DNA of 64,000 bases from Stenopsyche tienmushanensis. Lineage: Eukaryota; Arthropoda; Insecta; Trichoptera; Stenopsychidae. The stretch spans positions 1,116,001-1,180,000 of the forward strand of contig WACJ01000055.1 in the NCBI GenBank assembly GCA_008973525.1, written 5' to 3'. The notes under the pieces were generated by a model, which worked only from the letters and a program-made list of their open reading frames with translations, made no database searches and was not told the origin of the DNA. This document shows positions 23,573 through 36,415 of this stretch, piece by piece. Every line of letters starts with the position of its first letter. Positions within the stretch are counted from its first letter, which is position 1. The position numbers were made by a program, and so were the translations under genes.

Positions 23573-23815
23573 GTTGGCAATCACTGTTTAGAAAAAACCA
23601 TATTTCCAGATTTACAATTATACACAATCTAGAGACGATGGTAATATTTTGAGAATTTTATCTCCGTCTAAAAGTTGGTTATGTGAAAAAAAGGTTTGCA
23701 AACTCTGTCCAGAAAAATTCCATATTTCGAGGTTTACAACCGTACATAGCCCAAAGGCTATGGGAATATTTTCCCTTTTCAAATGTAAAAAATGTGGCAA
23801 CCCGTGTCCAAAAAC
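23573..23815. repeat. Diverged tandem repeat, about 100-121 bp period
   Basis: Segments starting GTTGGCAATC (23573), GTTTGCAAAC (23694) and GTGGCAACCC (23794) each continue with a CTGT-TCC/TAGAAAAA-like sequence, and the first two continue with CCATATTTC...TTTACAA. Divergence is considerable. The array lies inside Helitron H2, where such minisatellites are common. Confidence 0.55.
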
Positions 23816-24204
23816 AGCGAATTAATTATTTAAGGTTCTAAAAATCAATAGGAACCTAAATTCTAATTTTTATTCAAGTCGGTTAAAAGGTTCAAATGTT
23901 ATGCTAAATTTACGAAATTTATTGTTTCAATCAAATCTTTCAAAAAACATGCGGTTTCAGGCGAAATCATGCGGTCGGTAAAGTGTTAATATATTTGTGA
24001 GGCAATGATAGCACCTCATATCGTGTTGAATCCTGGAGTTTATTTCGCAATTGATTGATTTGTTGTGTGTGAAGATGCATCCAAGGTCGGGCATTACTTT
24101 GCTTCGCTTTTAAAAAACATGAACGATTGAAATGTTTAATGATTGATTTGGAGAGGCACATTTTGTATGTAGTTGCTTAGCTACACGCGCTTAGAACAGT
24201 GACA

Positions 24205-24466
24205 CGCGGCCGCGCCTCACTTCACCACAACAAACTTGACTAAATGCTCCATACCGGGCATGCTATTTCTGTCTGTCGGCACAGTTGACTAAAGGCTTAT
24301 TTTACCTTACCAAACCTGGCATGCCTTAACCGCCTCGCGGCCGCGCCTCACTTCACCAGAACAAACTTGACTAAATGCTCCATATCGGGCATGCTATTAC
24401 TGTCTGTCGGCATAGTTGGCTAAAGGCTTATTTTACCTTACCAAACCGTGCATGCCATTACCGCCT
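24205..24466. repeat. Two tandem 131-bp units near the Helitron 5' end
   Basis: CGCGGCCGCGCCTCACTTCA occurs at 24205 and 24336, and the two 131-bp units are almost identical by eye, differing at scattered single bases. They are GC-richer than the surroundings and sit just inside the 5' end of the minus-strand Helitron H2. Confidence 0.85.
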
Positions 24467-24564
24467 CTCGGCATTGTTTACCTTAGCAAAGCGAATCGGA
24501 CGCGAGACACTCGGACGCCGCTGGACGCCGCTGGACGCGAGACATTGATTTTTATATATATAGA

Positions 24565-27385
24565 TTAATATAATAAGATATCATCATTTGTATACTTATC
24601 AAAACTTATGGATGTTTGTAATAAACTATATTTCAAGCATAGAGAGTTTTGTTATCAACAAAAGACTTCCGACATAAATACGTGATTTTATATAGAATTT
24701 GATCATATTTTTATAAAATAAATGAGTCTTTTTGCTTCGGTATTATCCAATTATTTGCTCGTTATATCCGTTATTTTGATATTTAGCGTACTTGATAGCT
24801 TAAAAACTTAAATATTTTTAATAAAACGTACCCTTAAATGATCAATGTGTAATATTTGATATCATATTGTTCAATCAACGCCCTCACATATTTTGAAATA
24901 ATTAAATTTACATGCATTGTATTGACGGTTTTCGGCAGTTTCATAGGAAATGGCATATATATTTTCAAATTGATTCTGTGCATGATTTAAAAAAATGTTT
25001 AAAATATCTGATTGAAGCTAAACGGTTACAAATTGTCAGCAGAATTTCGCACAAGGGCTCGGTATGCAGTTCAGAAATAGCCTGAGCCAATTCTTTGCTC
25101 TTGCACCTATGCCAAACATATGCGACGGCATTTCCTGAGGCCGCAACATAAAAGCACATTTTGCTCACACGTTTTTCGCATTAAGCTTTATAAATTCGCC
25201 TCACGCATGTAGCAATCATTCTCGCACATCTTTAGGGCGTAAAATTGAACACTAAACAAATTTCTGGTGACACCGTTAATCCCGAAACTTGACTTACGGC
25301 CCCCCATTACCATAACTAGTTGCCGCGCAATTCTGCGGGGGAGTTCTTGTGATGTTAATTCCTCCTCGCATGATTTCGACCGTAAAACTGTCTCGAGATG
25401 AATATCTTTAGATTTTTCTTAATCCGGGTGCCGTGGCCAAATGGCGGAGCGATCTCGTTCGGCATGCGCAATTTGAAGATCCGAGGAATGTAATCATTGT
25501 CCAAACGACACCGTGATAAAAGGGTGTATATCTATTAGGCTGGAACAATAAATAAGGTGAGATTTATGGCTACCCATCTCGCATCAAAGAAATTCCTGGT
25601 GTTGGAGCCATTTTTTTAAATATATTTCTTCACATCGCATTTCATCTCACCGCTGCATCCCATACACGCTACGGATAATTTTTAAATTCTCTCAATTTTA
25701 TAACACGGCCATATAAATATCATCACCATAGAGGACATAGGAATTTCTTTGATATCTCATGATTGTGTCAACAATTGGTTCACAGACATATTTGGCTGCG
25801 GCCCAACATTTGGAATTTCAAACATTTGACGATTCACTATTAAATCTAATTGTTGAATGATTTTATACCTAAAATTAAACAGAAATGTTATACCAATGTA
25901 TGATTATATACTAATGCTGTGTTTACATAAAATCTTACAATTACAAAATAATCAATATATAAGTGTATCCATAAAAATTCAATAAAAAAATAATATGAAC
26001 GTATCCATATTTTACTTAATTTTCTTAATATATATTTTTCTTAGGTCATCTCCATAAGAGATACCCAAATAAATGAGATTTTTTTGTGGTGGTTTCTCAT
26101 TGCCTTCCACGTGTTGTTAAAATAGGACGTGGTTTTATATATATATAAATTTTATACAGGGGATGATCCATAATTATAAAATCATTGCTTTTAAATTTTA
26201 TTTGATTGATTGTTGTAAATCAGCCCATCCAACCATCAGTCAGATATATCTTCAGATAAAATGACACGGCAATTATTTTTCCCCAATCTGAATTTGACCC
26301 GAAAACTTTATAAAGAGAGTCTAGTGACTAATCCACAGTGACAACATTTGATTGAAATTTCCCAATGACAGTTTTCTTTGATTTATGCTTTAAACACTCG
26401 GAATGGAATCGTGTATTAAGGGCTTAATATTTCCACGGTATTCGAGCGATGTTAAATAACAATATAAGCGAACACCCTCTACATTGCGAAGAATGATATG
26501 TTTATATATAAATAAATCATACATAACACATTTATGGGCTCTCACATGTGAGGGGCTTGTAAACTACGTGTGCATAAGTCGTTTTCGATTATTTATGCAT
26601 TTAAATATTTTTACACAATGAAAGTATAAATCTTTGAAGGCCGATTTAAAGAAGTAGGAAACATATTTTACATTTAAGGACTCGAGAAATTTGTGGGAAA
26701 TCTTTTTAGTCGTGTGGTAAACATATTTTTTGCGTAACGATATTTAAATAAACGATTGCTTTATTGTTAGGGAAATTGCATTTTTCGCGCGGGACTAAAC
26801 ATCCTTTATTAGAACCATAAATTTTCGCACGCGAAAAAAAATTTCATTTCACTACTCGTAAGCCTCCTGATTGCGCGTTTGTATTCATTATGTGAACCCA
26901 TTCACTTTATATATAAATATAATATATTTTGGTGCATGTATTACACGAGGAAGGGATGATTGTGTATATTTCAATAAGGGCAGACAAATCACACTCCAGG
27001 AACGTGTTTTCTTGGTATTTATTCCAGGGAGAGGCAAATGAGAAGCCCTCACGTACTATGGGAGAAGATTTTTTTTCCTCCAAAAGCACCACTCTCCTCC
27101 ATAAACGTGTTTATTGCTCTTCCAAACTAAATCCAAGTTGAAATATAACTTTGTTTTAAGTGTCAGAACATGTTATTCTCAGCATACCGAATATTTCACA
27201 TGTAATTTAATATCCAGTGGCGTTTGTTGTGACAGCCTGAATGAATATACATATGCTGGAGTTAACAATAGTCTCATTAAAAACTTTATAGCTTTTCATG
27301 ACTTTAATCTCAAAAAATCAGGCTTTAATATTGATATTTGAATCAAGAGAAAACATATTTTTAAAACAGCTTAAAATTTCGATTG
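24565..27385. other. Non-coding stretch with one small inverted repeat
   Basis: No gene recognised. A 15-bp inverted repeat (ATCAAAGAAATTCCT at 25583-25597 and its complement at 25739-25753) encloses about 140 bp and could be a MITE relic, but no target duplication is visible. A tRNA-like word at about 25430 lacks a cloverleaf and a B box. Confidence 0.4.
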
Positions 27386-27500
27386 TTAACCTTTTGAGGA
27401 GTTCAATCGCATATTTGCGATCGAATTCTAGTGATTCAGAAAGAGTATTCTTACACATTTAGCTCGGAAAGAGATTGATACGAAGAGCATTTAAATCATC
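27386..27500 (-). mobile_element. piggyBac-like element, one end only (copy G)
   Basis: TTAA (27386-27389) is followed by the 16-bp tip CCTTTTGAGGAGTTCA and a hairpin ATCGCATATTTGCGAT (27406-27421). The next bases CGAATTC...TGATTCAGAAAGAG match the corresponding part of copy F and, less closely, of A and E. Similarity fades by about 27500 and no opposite end was found. Confidence 0.6.
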
Positions 27501-27964
27501 GATATATCCAGTGAAAATTAGTCATAATATTCTAATATCAATAAATCTGTTCAAATGATTAACCATAAAGAAATAAATAAATCAGAATATTTAAAAAATA
27601 TATTGAATAAGTTTTTGAAAAATATAGACTTCTGATGATTTTTTACGCAATGTGTATAATTATTGCGTACAAATGATAAAATATGTTGGTTGAACCAAAC
27701 CTATATTTTTGAAGATTGTTAAGAGTTTCAAATACTTTCTCTATAGTCAACAATATAAATATAATTTCTTTCTATTGATGTCATCATCTGGTTTGCTGTC
27801 AATTATTGCGAGTTGGTTTTCTCTGCGAGAAAGTTGTTAAATTGCTCGATCTCTTTGTCACCCAAAGTTTCATTCTCAAGACTTTTTACATTTTAAAATG
27901 TAAAATAGTTTTGAAATTTTCGATATCGCCAAATGTGTTCGCGCAACACGTGGTTCGCTGTAGC

Positions 27965-28085
27965 TCTCTTCAGTATTAATTTATGAAAAGGGGTTAACAT
28001 CAAACATTCACCTCATATGCTTGATATTGATGATAGCAGCAGCTTCAAATTATATTTGCGAACGCTCATCTCTTAAACATTTTTA
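27965..28085 (-). repeat. Third diverged copy of the RTE-like 3' region
   Basis: ACATTCACCTCATATGCTTG, GATATTGATGATAGC and TTGCGAACGCTCATCTC align with the segment at 7440-7515. The outermost 3' part and tail are missing. This is an old copy in the same orientation as the other two. Confidence 0.5.
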
Positions 28086-29529
28086 TTTGGAAAAAATAAG
28101 AATTTCTCAAGACTTTTTATTGAATTTATGCTGAATATACAATTATTTTTTCGGCGATAACAATGTGTAAATATTTTAAAATTCCGTATTATTCTACGCC
28201 ATTTATGCTGTTTGACACATGGGTGCGCTATTTTTGGCTACACTTCATTTGAATGCTTATAAATTTAGACGGAATAACTAATAAAAACGTCTAATCTTAT
28301 AATTTATTTCGGCTCTTTCATCCTTAAATCCATACCGTATATTTTACCGTGCACATATCCATAAAATTTTGGAGTGAGGAAATCCTGATAACATGTGCGC
28401 GTATCCGTCTTAATGTTTATGATCAGACGTTTTTATTCCGATTGTCTCTATCAATATTGAAAGGCAAATCAATAAAATCAAATATCTTATCCTTCCGACG
28501 ATATTGTGGATCGTCGACGAAGACCGGCTGTGGATTTCATATAAAAAAGGCGTAAAGATGGGTGTTAAACGAGCACACATTTCACTGGGTCGTCAAAGTT
28601 CACGTTAAAACCAAAGACCTAAAATCCAGATGACACATTTACACCAAACATATACTGCTCTTTACAGAGTAATGCCTCGTAAAATTTATGCCGGAGCGCA
28701 TGTTAGAAATATTTCCATCAACGGCAAAAGTGTTAAATATCGCCTGACGTGTGACATCCATCCATTGGTTGACTCCAGTTCGAAGATGCTTTTGGGAGAC
28801 ACTTTTATTCCTTAATAAATTGTTGGGGTCAGGGTCGTACATGCTATTTCAATAAATACATGCCATTTGTACTAACGTTCCGTCCCAAATACATTTCGGG
28901 CTATTCTGGAGTATATTAATACCGGAGCTAGGAATAGAACCTCCATATATTTCAATATAACGTGCCCACCCTAACTAAGAGAAGATCTTTCAAATTTATT
29001 AGGCAGTCTTATATATAGACGCCAATTTTGAGGCTTAATCTCAAGGCCTTAGTTCATGGATTAATTGAGAGTACTAAAACTATTTTCAATAATTCAACAA
29101 TTTCAATAATTTCAATATTTTATTAAATATTTCCGAAGACATCAACAATATTAATATTTCTAAAAGACATTTTGATGTAGGTTTATCAAGATTTCTCGTT
29201 TTAATAAAAAGCAAATACTAAAAGGTGCTTTTGGTAATTGACGGTGTCCCTAGGTCTGTTAACTATTGGTACACGGAAAAAACCTAGGAGGGTGATGAAA
29301 AATTAATTCTGGATTCATGCTTATATTATTATACTGAGAGAAAGACCAAAGTTACGAGATTGAAGAAACCAATGAGAAGAATATGTCATCCCAAAAATTT
29401 TCTTGGGTGGTAAAATTGGTATCTGCCATCATATATCCAATTTTTATGCAAATTACTTCACATGTAGAATTTTTTTTCTCATGCGCATATCTTTAAAACG
29501 GGTTGATTAAGGAAAAGAGGGGCTGGAAT
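28086..29529. other. Non-coding stretch, no gene seen
   Basis: No recognisable coding sequence or repeat boundaries. Confidence 0.4.
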
Positions 29530-30377
29530 TAGGGCTTATACCAAAACCGACATTTTTCTAAACCGAACAAAACCGATTTCCACCGGTTTTCGGTTTTAAG
29601 ATATATAAGATTAAAATAATGGAAATATTAAAATGATTCGAAAAACAGAGAACGAACGCTTAAAAACAATTGTATTTCAAAATATTTTTATACAAATTGT
29701 TATTGAAATCTCATAGGTTTGTGGTATCACTTAGCTTGTTTCCGCTGAATATCGATGAAAGACTGGAGACATATCAATTCACAAAATCGAAAAAAAATGA
29801 TATTTGGGAATTCCACTTTTTTGTTTATATGGTTTTTATTTATTAGAATTTGTATAACGTGTTCGTTCTACAAGAGATTCCGTTTATGGCACTAGTTTTA
29901 TGTTTTAAAATGTATATGTTTGTTTGGAGTGATTTGTCACAAATATATTTATTGTTCTAATTTGATTTACAAGAAATGCTAAAGTCGACAGTGACTCGAA
30001 GCCTAAGTATGTAAAAACTCTGAACTCATTTAAGAAATTAAATGAATTGACGAATGACTGAACTGAAATCTGGAATAGATCTGTAGGACTTTTATGTTTA
30101 GACAAAATTAGAGTAGGTCACATTGAAATTTACATTTGAAAGAGGAAACCAATGGTCTTAATGATATACAATTCAATGTTAAATGGATCAATGTCTTTGA
30201 TTTGATGATTCAAAATTGAAGTACATATATAACATGGTAATAGTGAAAAACATTGATTTTGATTTTTTTTTAAATTCAAAACCGGATTTTTGTGATTAAA
30301 AACCGGTTTTCGGTGCTCACAATTTTTGCCTAAAAATCGGGTTTTCAAATCCGATTTTTGGAAACCAGCAAGCCCTA
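29530..30377. mobile_element. hAT-like non-autonomous element
   Basis: The left end TAGGGCTTATACC and the right end, read inwards from 30377, TAGGGCTTGCTGG form short inverted repeats. Both ends lead into AT-rich sequence with repeated AAAACCGA/ACCGGTTTTCGG words, a pattern common in hAT elements. There is no transposase. An exact 8-bp duplication was not found (CTGGAAT on the left against CTTGAAT on the right). Confidence 0.5.
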
Positions 30378-33300
30378 TCTTGAATCCATCTACTCCAGAA
30401 AGACCATTCCAGTAAAATTAACAAGAAAAACCGATCAATCTAAAATAGCCATGCCTGTGCCATTCTATAAATTCACCCTATTAACTCATTAGACATTCAC
30501 AAATAAAACTCAAAGATTATACTATCTTTAATTTCTAGCGTAAGAATGGGTGAATACTTGATAGAAATTATATATATGTGTGACATTTTTCCGTAAATTA
30601 ATATTGAAGAGACATAATAATAGGTTGTCTTCAAATTTATATTCTAACATAATGTACGAATATATCTATTTTTTTAATTTCGATTCTAGAAATGTATTTA
30701 AAATAGTATTGTGTTTAATTCTGTTTATTTTTTTTTTGCTCGAATTTAAAATGAAATATTCTTTTGCTTATGTTATTTCGACTTTGGAAAACACCCTCGA
30801 CCCTTATTCGCTGCTCAGCCGGCGTTTATGTATTCAGTTAATATATTTTAAGCCCAAGAGTGTTCCGTGCTCAAATTAGTTAAGGAAACGCTGGGCGAGA
30901 GAATAATGCGAAAATTGGGGAAACACGAAGTCCAGAGAACCACAGCGGATCTACGAGCGCTCCTCTCCCACGTCTTACTTTAGCAAAGTCGGAGCACAAA
31001 TTTATTAAAATATCGCCGATATAAACACGAATTCCAGGATTTGTATTCTTTGAATGGAATACTTTATGGCTTGAAATAAAAATGAACTTCGGCTTATAAA
31101 TATGCATTCGTCGAGTTTGTGATGTTGGTAAGTAAATGCAGTTGAAACGGATGCCAGTTCACCTCCGCAAAATGTTACTTTGTAGAACAGGGCAAAAGCT
31201 GTTTGCTGCACGATAGCGAGCTAACGAAAGCTTCAAACTGCAGACAGTTTCTGACAACAGTAGACCGCAACGAGAAGAGCAGTTTATTTACCTCGTATAT
31301 CATCACATTTAGCAGAAATGGATATATGAAGAGTAATGCTTCCGCATAAACCTATCAGATTGATTTGAATCCTTTGTGCTTGGTGCAGAACAACGTTCGC
31401 TATGACGAGACGTAAAATCACATTTCAGCTTTGTTTCGATAAGAAAACCAAGCCAATGATGCTCTGATGTAAATTTTGACATGGAAACATGATATCTGAA
31501 GGAGCTTATTGGATTTATGCAGCGTGTTTCCCGCAATATAATGCAATTTGAAAAAGCCCAACAGAGTGCTTTGGATATGAAGAACAAAAGTATGGGTTGG
31601 ATAAATAAGCGCCGTGCCGAAATCGTGTCAGCACTAAGCAGCCCTAATGTCCTAAATTAAATTAGGAGTGTGAACAATGAAATAAGTAAATAACGAAAGA
31701 TTGTATCAACATTCTCCCTAATTGATCCAATCTTTTTCTTTTCTCTCCTCCGAGTCTATCCTTTCATCACCTCGCACAACATCGCTCCTTCCCACGGGGG
31801 TCTTTCACGCAATCTCAGTATAAACACCGCATCCTGTAACGCCTAAAGAAACATTTCATCGCTAAGCAAACGCGACACACTTCAAATCAGTTTATTTTTA
31901 TTAAAAAAGAGGGTGCCGCCATAACCATCTCATACAATCTAAATAAACTACATATTAAATCTGAATCGCTGCACTTAAAAAGAAACCCCGCTCTTAAATA
32001 CGAAAGCTACGTTCAAAAACAAGCACACTTGAAATTCATCTCAGACAACATTGTGTCGCCTGTCATTTGTGATTCCGTGAGAACGCTCGTAAAATAAACA
32101 CTATACAATAGCTAAAGTAAGCAGGCGTAATTTAGGCGGGGGAGAATCTTTGATTAAATATCAAACGATATTCTAATAATTTTTGCCACCACACATCAAC
32201 ACCTCATTTGTGTGCATTTAAGATGCAGGCAATGTCTGGTGACTACCTTAGATGTTTTTATTTTCTAGAATAGAAATTTTATAGCCTATATATATATATA
32301 TTTCGAATTTCTAGCGACTGAAAACAGCAGGCTAACTTTAAATCTGTGATATTTTAGATTTGCATATTTCGACAGACTGGTTTTGGGTCATTCTTGAAGC
32401 AAGGGCCACTTAATAGTCCCTGCACCGTAAAAGCAGCATATTTTCATAGAAATTCCATTAATATTCATGCAGTCACCTTGTTAAATAAATAGAGAAATTA
32501 AAGCTGGTCGTGTGTCGTGCAGTAATCGTTCCATTATAGTAGTTTATCTAAAATCTACCCTTTCGCTCAAAACCCGGTTGACAGGTTCGAATAGAGACAT
32601 GGCCACGCAAGTAGCGTGATGATGTCTAAGTGTTTATTTTTTCTCACTTCCCTCGGGAAGTTTATCGATTCGCCGGGAAGCAATTTATTTTTATTCCCTT
32701 TTCACGTAACAGGCCATGTTGGGTGAATGACGTTGAACAGTGAGTCGTGGCGCATCTTTCGGGACAATGTTACAATTCGCTGGGAATCCTTTGTGATGCC
32801 GTTACGTCTGTACGGAGCTGACGCCGCGTGTCCTGCATCCCTGATTAGCCGTGTGGACTTTATAAAGGATCTAAAGCAAAAATCTACGTCTCGCAAGCGG
32901 GAGGCTGTGTGCGTGGACTCTTATAAATCTATTTTATGACTTAGCGTCAGATCCTGCAACCGCCCACAATGTGAATTATTCATTGAACAAATGAGCCGCG
33001 AGCTGCAGGAGTCTTGATCTTCCTACTTGTATTCTACTTTGTTCCCACATCATCATCGTATATTCATCCTGATATCTATTCAGAAATTGTATACCTCCAA
33101 GTAACTCAAATAGACTTACATGCATGCATGTACCTTACACTAATTACTTTTTCGCTTCATACATGTTGAGAATATGCCATCAAAGAATTTTGCTTGAATT
33201 TGTATCATTTCATAAATACAAAGTTATATTTTTATTTTAATCCGCAGCAAATTTTCTAACATTGCCAATTGAATTTGTGCCACAATATAAATCATCATCG

Positions 33301-33812
33301 TGTGCTATAAAAATGCTAAACTGATGATGTTCGATTATAAAAATATGAATTTCATTACATCTCATCCAAATTGTCTTTGGTGGAATATTCTTGCCATTCG
33401 TCCATTCTTTGTTCCAGATTGAACTCCGATAATTTGGAGCGAACCCATTGATCCTTCTTGGAAACTTTGCCAATCTTTAGCAGGTGCCGATGGACCATTT
33501 AACGTTTTGAATGGAGCTGCTTGGCTAATTCAACCAGCCTTACACCATTTTATTCGTAATATATCATCATTAGGTTCTTAAGAGCAACCTTGGTTCATGT
33601 AACATATATTTTGACTCATATATAGTATTTGGATCGTGAATTTCGCCCAAATATATTTCATATATTGCTTGTTTATTTTGAAATTTTGGGGATTTTATTT
33701 ACTCATCCAAATCTGCTATTGTCCTCTAAAAATATTAAATAATGTAAAAAAGAACGTGAAATAAACAAATCTTCACTGTTTATTGATCCATCAGATCAAG
33801 TGTTACTTGTAT
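30378..33812. other. Non-coding stretch, no gene seen
   Basis: No coding region recognised. An alternating TA tract occurs at about 32288-32302. The segment 32700-32940 is open in overlapping frames on both strands but shows no known motif. The words at 32085-32105 (GAACGCTCGTAAAATAAAC) recur slightly altered at 57170-57190. Confidence 0.4.
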
Positions 33813-33872
33813 CAGGGCTTCGAAACAAAACCGAATCTGAACCGATTTAAAACCGGTTCGGTTCGGTACAAG
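33813..33872. mobile_element. hAT-like terminus
   Basis: CAGGGCTTCGAAAC followed by ACCGAATCTGAACCG and AACCGGTTCGGTTCGG resembles the end of a hAT element and is related in style to the ends at 29530-30377. No opposite end was found. Confidence 0.4.
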
Positions 33873-34411
33873 TTTTACGCGAAAAATAGTATGGTTGATT
33901 TTTTTGTTGATATAATATGTGCCTTCGCCATTCTTATACATGATTTGTTTTGGTTGTATTCACATAATAATATGTACTATAATCGTTACTCTGTATTCAT
34001 CCTGTTGTCATGTTAAAGCTATACTTCAGATAACATTGCTGTGTACCTAGACTGGGAATTCCAATAAACATCATCATCCAGTTCTCATTATTATACCTTT
34101 GATTGATTATATCTATTGCCTACGTGATAGTTTTAAAATTTTAAACAATTTTTAGAAATAAATTTTTATTATTTTTTTAATTATTTAAATTGTTATATCA
34201 AATAATATTCTAGAAATCGGAGTGTTCCGAACTGCAAATCATGACCATCGCTTGCAGTTCTTAAATATTCCATGGTTACTCGCTGTTCTTAATTATTTTG
34301 AGACTTTCTTTTCATCGCAACCTTTGGCGACTTTTATTGAATGTCGGTAATAAAAATACAATTAATATATGTCATGTTTATATATTTTCCATGGAAAACA
34401 CTAGGGACTTG

Positions 34412-34491
34412 TTAACCCTTTACACTCTAGAGGTGACTTTCACTCACCATATGATTTGATGCCACAACTCGAGAGGTGACTTTCGCTCACC
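34412..34491. mobile_element. piggyBac-like terminus with a repeated hairpin
   Basis: TTAA (34412-34415) is followed by the 16-bp tip CCCTTTACACTCTAGA and a 17-bp hairpin GGTGACTTTCACTCACC (34432-34448). A near-identical hairpin GGTGACTTTCGCTCACC follows at 34475-34491, preceded by the same CTCGAGA/CTCTAGA-type word. The other end was not found. Confidence 0.45.
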
Positions 34492-35485
34492 ACTCTGTGT
34501 TTTTCTAATGGGTCCAAAATAGTTATAGCATTCATAACAAACTTATCATCAGATCAGATATCTTCAAATAGAAAATTTCCTACAGTTAATGCAAGTTATG
34601 TCTCGCGTTTCCAAAGACGCATTCGTATATATCGAAGCACGTAAAGTCATTAGCTTTATTTTTCGTCGAATGTCTCGGTCGAGCGAGTCGATCATATCTC
34701 CGTATGAAAAATGCAATGCAAATGGTCTTTCTGCATCGGAGGTTTCCAAAAGCAATTATTCCGGAATATGGCGCTACAATTAGCAGAGCGAACGTGCCGA
34801 AGCCAGAATCATCTCTTTATCGGCGGACACCATTAACGTATGAGAATTTCATCTCATCCGAGAAGATTTCTTTTTTTTTCTCCTCTCTTTCGGCTCAGTC
34901 ATCGGTCCATTAAGCGACCGTCGAAAAATTGGATCGTGCAATCACATCGGTCCATTTTCACACTTTGCCCAAATTAAAAGTGGATCGAAAAGTGCTTCCC
35001 GACATTCAAATGGGAACCGTATGAAAATGAGATTACTCCAGAATAACATTTAGTCATTCATCGAATAAGTGCTCTATGGAAAATTGATAAAATTTTCCTC
35101 TTAACGAATTCGTGCTCCATCACAGTAAGCGTAATCGTCATATTTTTCTATTGCCAATAAAATTGATCGACGCTTTTTCTTGTGGAATATATCTGTAGTT
35201 AGCATGCAACTTAGTATGTCTTGCAGGCGAACATTTAATATATTGCAAGAGTACAGACCGCCTGGACTCCCTGTCATGTAAAACCAAGACCCTTCAAATG
35301 GATAGAATAATTATTTTAGTGTCGGGACGTCATTTAAGTGGTGCTATCCCAAAGCCATCATACATGCATAATAATGCCTTATTTATTATATTAATAATAT
35401 TTTATTTAGCACGCATATTACAGTAAAGTGAACAAACCTGTTTTAATGGCGGAATTAATATACCTGTTTCAAATATTCATATTTT
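34492..35485. other. Non-coding stretch, no gene seen
   Basis: 34560-34920 has several overlapping open frames on both strands, none recognisable. Nothing else identified. Confidence 0.35.
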
Positions 35486-35656
35486 TTAACACATTCTCGT
35501 CGGGCTACGCAAAGCATTATCTGCAATTAATTGTCAAGCTGATTCTTTTTTTAACGTCAATTAATCACATGGCTAAAGACGCAAGGGTGCATCTTTCACA
35601 TTTACCAATAGTACAGGAAAGATGCACATATACACAACCCGACGGAAATGTGTTAA
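35486..35656. mobile_element. Small TTAA-flanked MITE (CACATTCTCGTCGGG family)
   Basis: TTAA at 35486-35489 and 35653-35656 encloses inverted ends CACATTCTCGTCGGG and, from the right, CACATTTCCGTCGGG (two mismatches in 15). The unit is only 171 bp and non-coding. Related ends lie at 13868 and 49294. The TTAA site and 15-16-bp tips suggest mobilisation by a piggyBac-type transposase, although the tip does not begin with CCY. Confidence 0.7.
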
Positions 35657-35880
35657 TATCAGAAAGAAACATTTTTGAAACAGATTTTGAGATATGAGAA
35701 GTTTTTCCAATTTTTCATTAACATCATAGTAATAAAAAACATATGAAATGAAAATGATTCTATACTCGATAAAATCATAAATCAATAAATACATATTTAA
35801 ATACGATCATACCAATTGCATAAACTCAAATATTATTATTATAACAAGGAGCTTCTTGCAGAAATATCCTAATTTTAAAT

Positions 35881-36415
35881 TTAACCTTTTCGTGAGTACT
35901 TACGGAAATATCCGTTTTGACCTTCACTATTCAGAAAGAGCACTCTTGTGAATTGAAGCTCCGAGGCGGACAGAGACAAAGAGAACTTAGCGCAATTCGG
36001 GAGACTGAGACGGATAGCTTCTTCATATGCATCGCATGATTGTATAGATCGTTAAGCCCAAATTTATCCACTTATAATGATTTCGATTTCAAGTGTGTTA
36101 TTTTTTTACGCAAAGAAACGACCGAATATTGTGTGTTATCGAGAGTGTTTGTTTATTTAACTGCTTGCCGTTCTTCGCTGCGTGTTGAATGAGTCTTTGT
36201 CCAATTATCATTTCCTTCTAAAGGAGGAGCACTTGAATCGATTTTTTGTGCATTGTTTATGTAAAGAAATGACGAGTGTTCATGACAAGTGGCTTTGCCT
36301 CGAATTGAAGATTGTCTTACGCTGATTAGGAGCTGACAGAAAGTAATCGGTGTAAAGCGATTATGACATCAACGACTTCATCGATTTTAAATTTGCTCAC
36401 TAACGAAAAGGTTAA
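35881..36415 (-). mobile_element. piggyBac-like MITE, complete (copy E)
   Basis: TTAA at 35881-35884 and 36412-36415. Left tip CCTTTTCGTGAGTACT, right tip read inwards CCTTTTCGTTAGTGAG. A hairpin ACGGAAATATCCGT (35902-35915) follows the left tip. The interior is the reverse complement of the family seen at 2605-3160 (CATCGATTTTAAATTTGCTC next to the right end), but the tips contain TCGT where copies A and B have TGAGGAG. Confidence 0.8.

Larger units (their letters stand above)
21985..24564 (-). mobile_element. Non-autonomous Helitron (H2)
   Basis: On the minus strand the element begins with TCTATATATATAAAAATC at 24564, preceded by A, and ends with CTAG at 21988-21985, followed by T. This is the A/T insertion signature of Helitrons. 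Just before the 3' CTAG lies a hairpin with arms GGCAT and ATGCC (within the complement of 21998-22015). There is no Rep or helicase sequence. The interior holds a duplicated and inverted segment (22574-22918), a non-LTR fragment (22940-23390), a diverged minisatellite (23573-23815) and a 131-bp tandem duplication (24205-24466). The 3' end resembles that of the Helitron at 53675. Confidence 0.75.

Noticed and set aside
25429..25500. tRNA-like or SINE-like A box (GTGGCCAAATGG)
   Set aside because: No B box, no foldable cloverleaf and no tail follow, so neither a tRNA gene nor a tRNA-derived SINE is supported.
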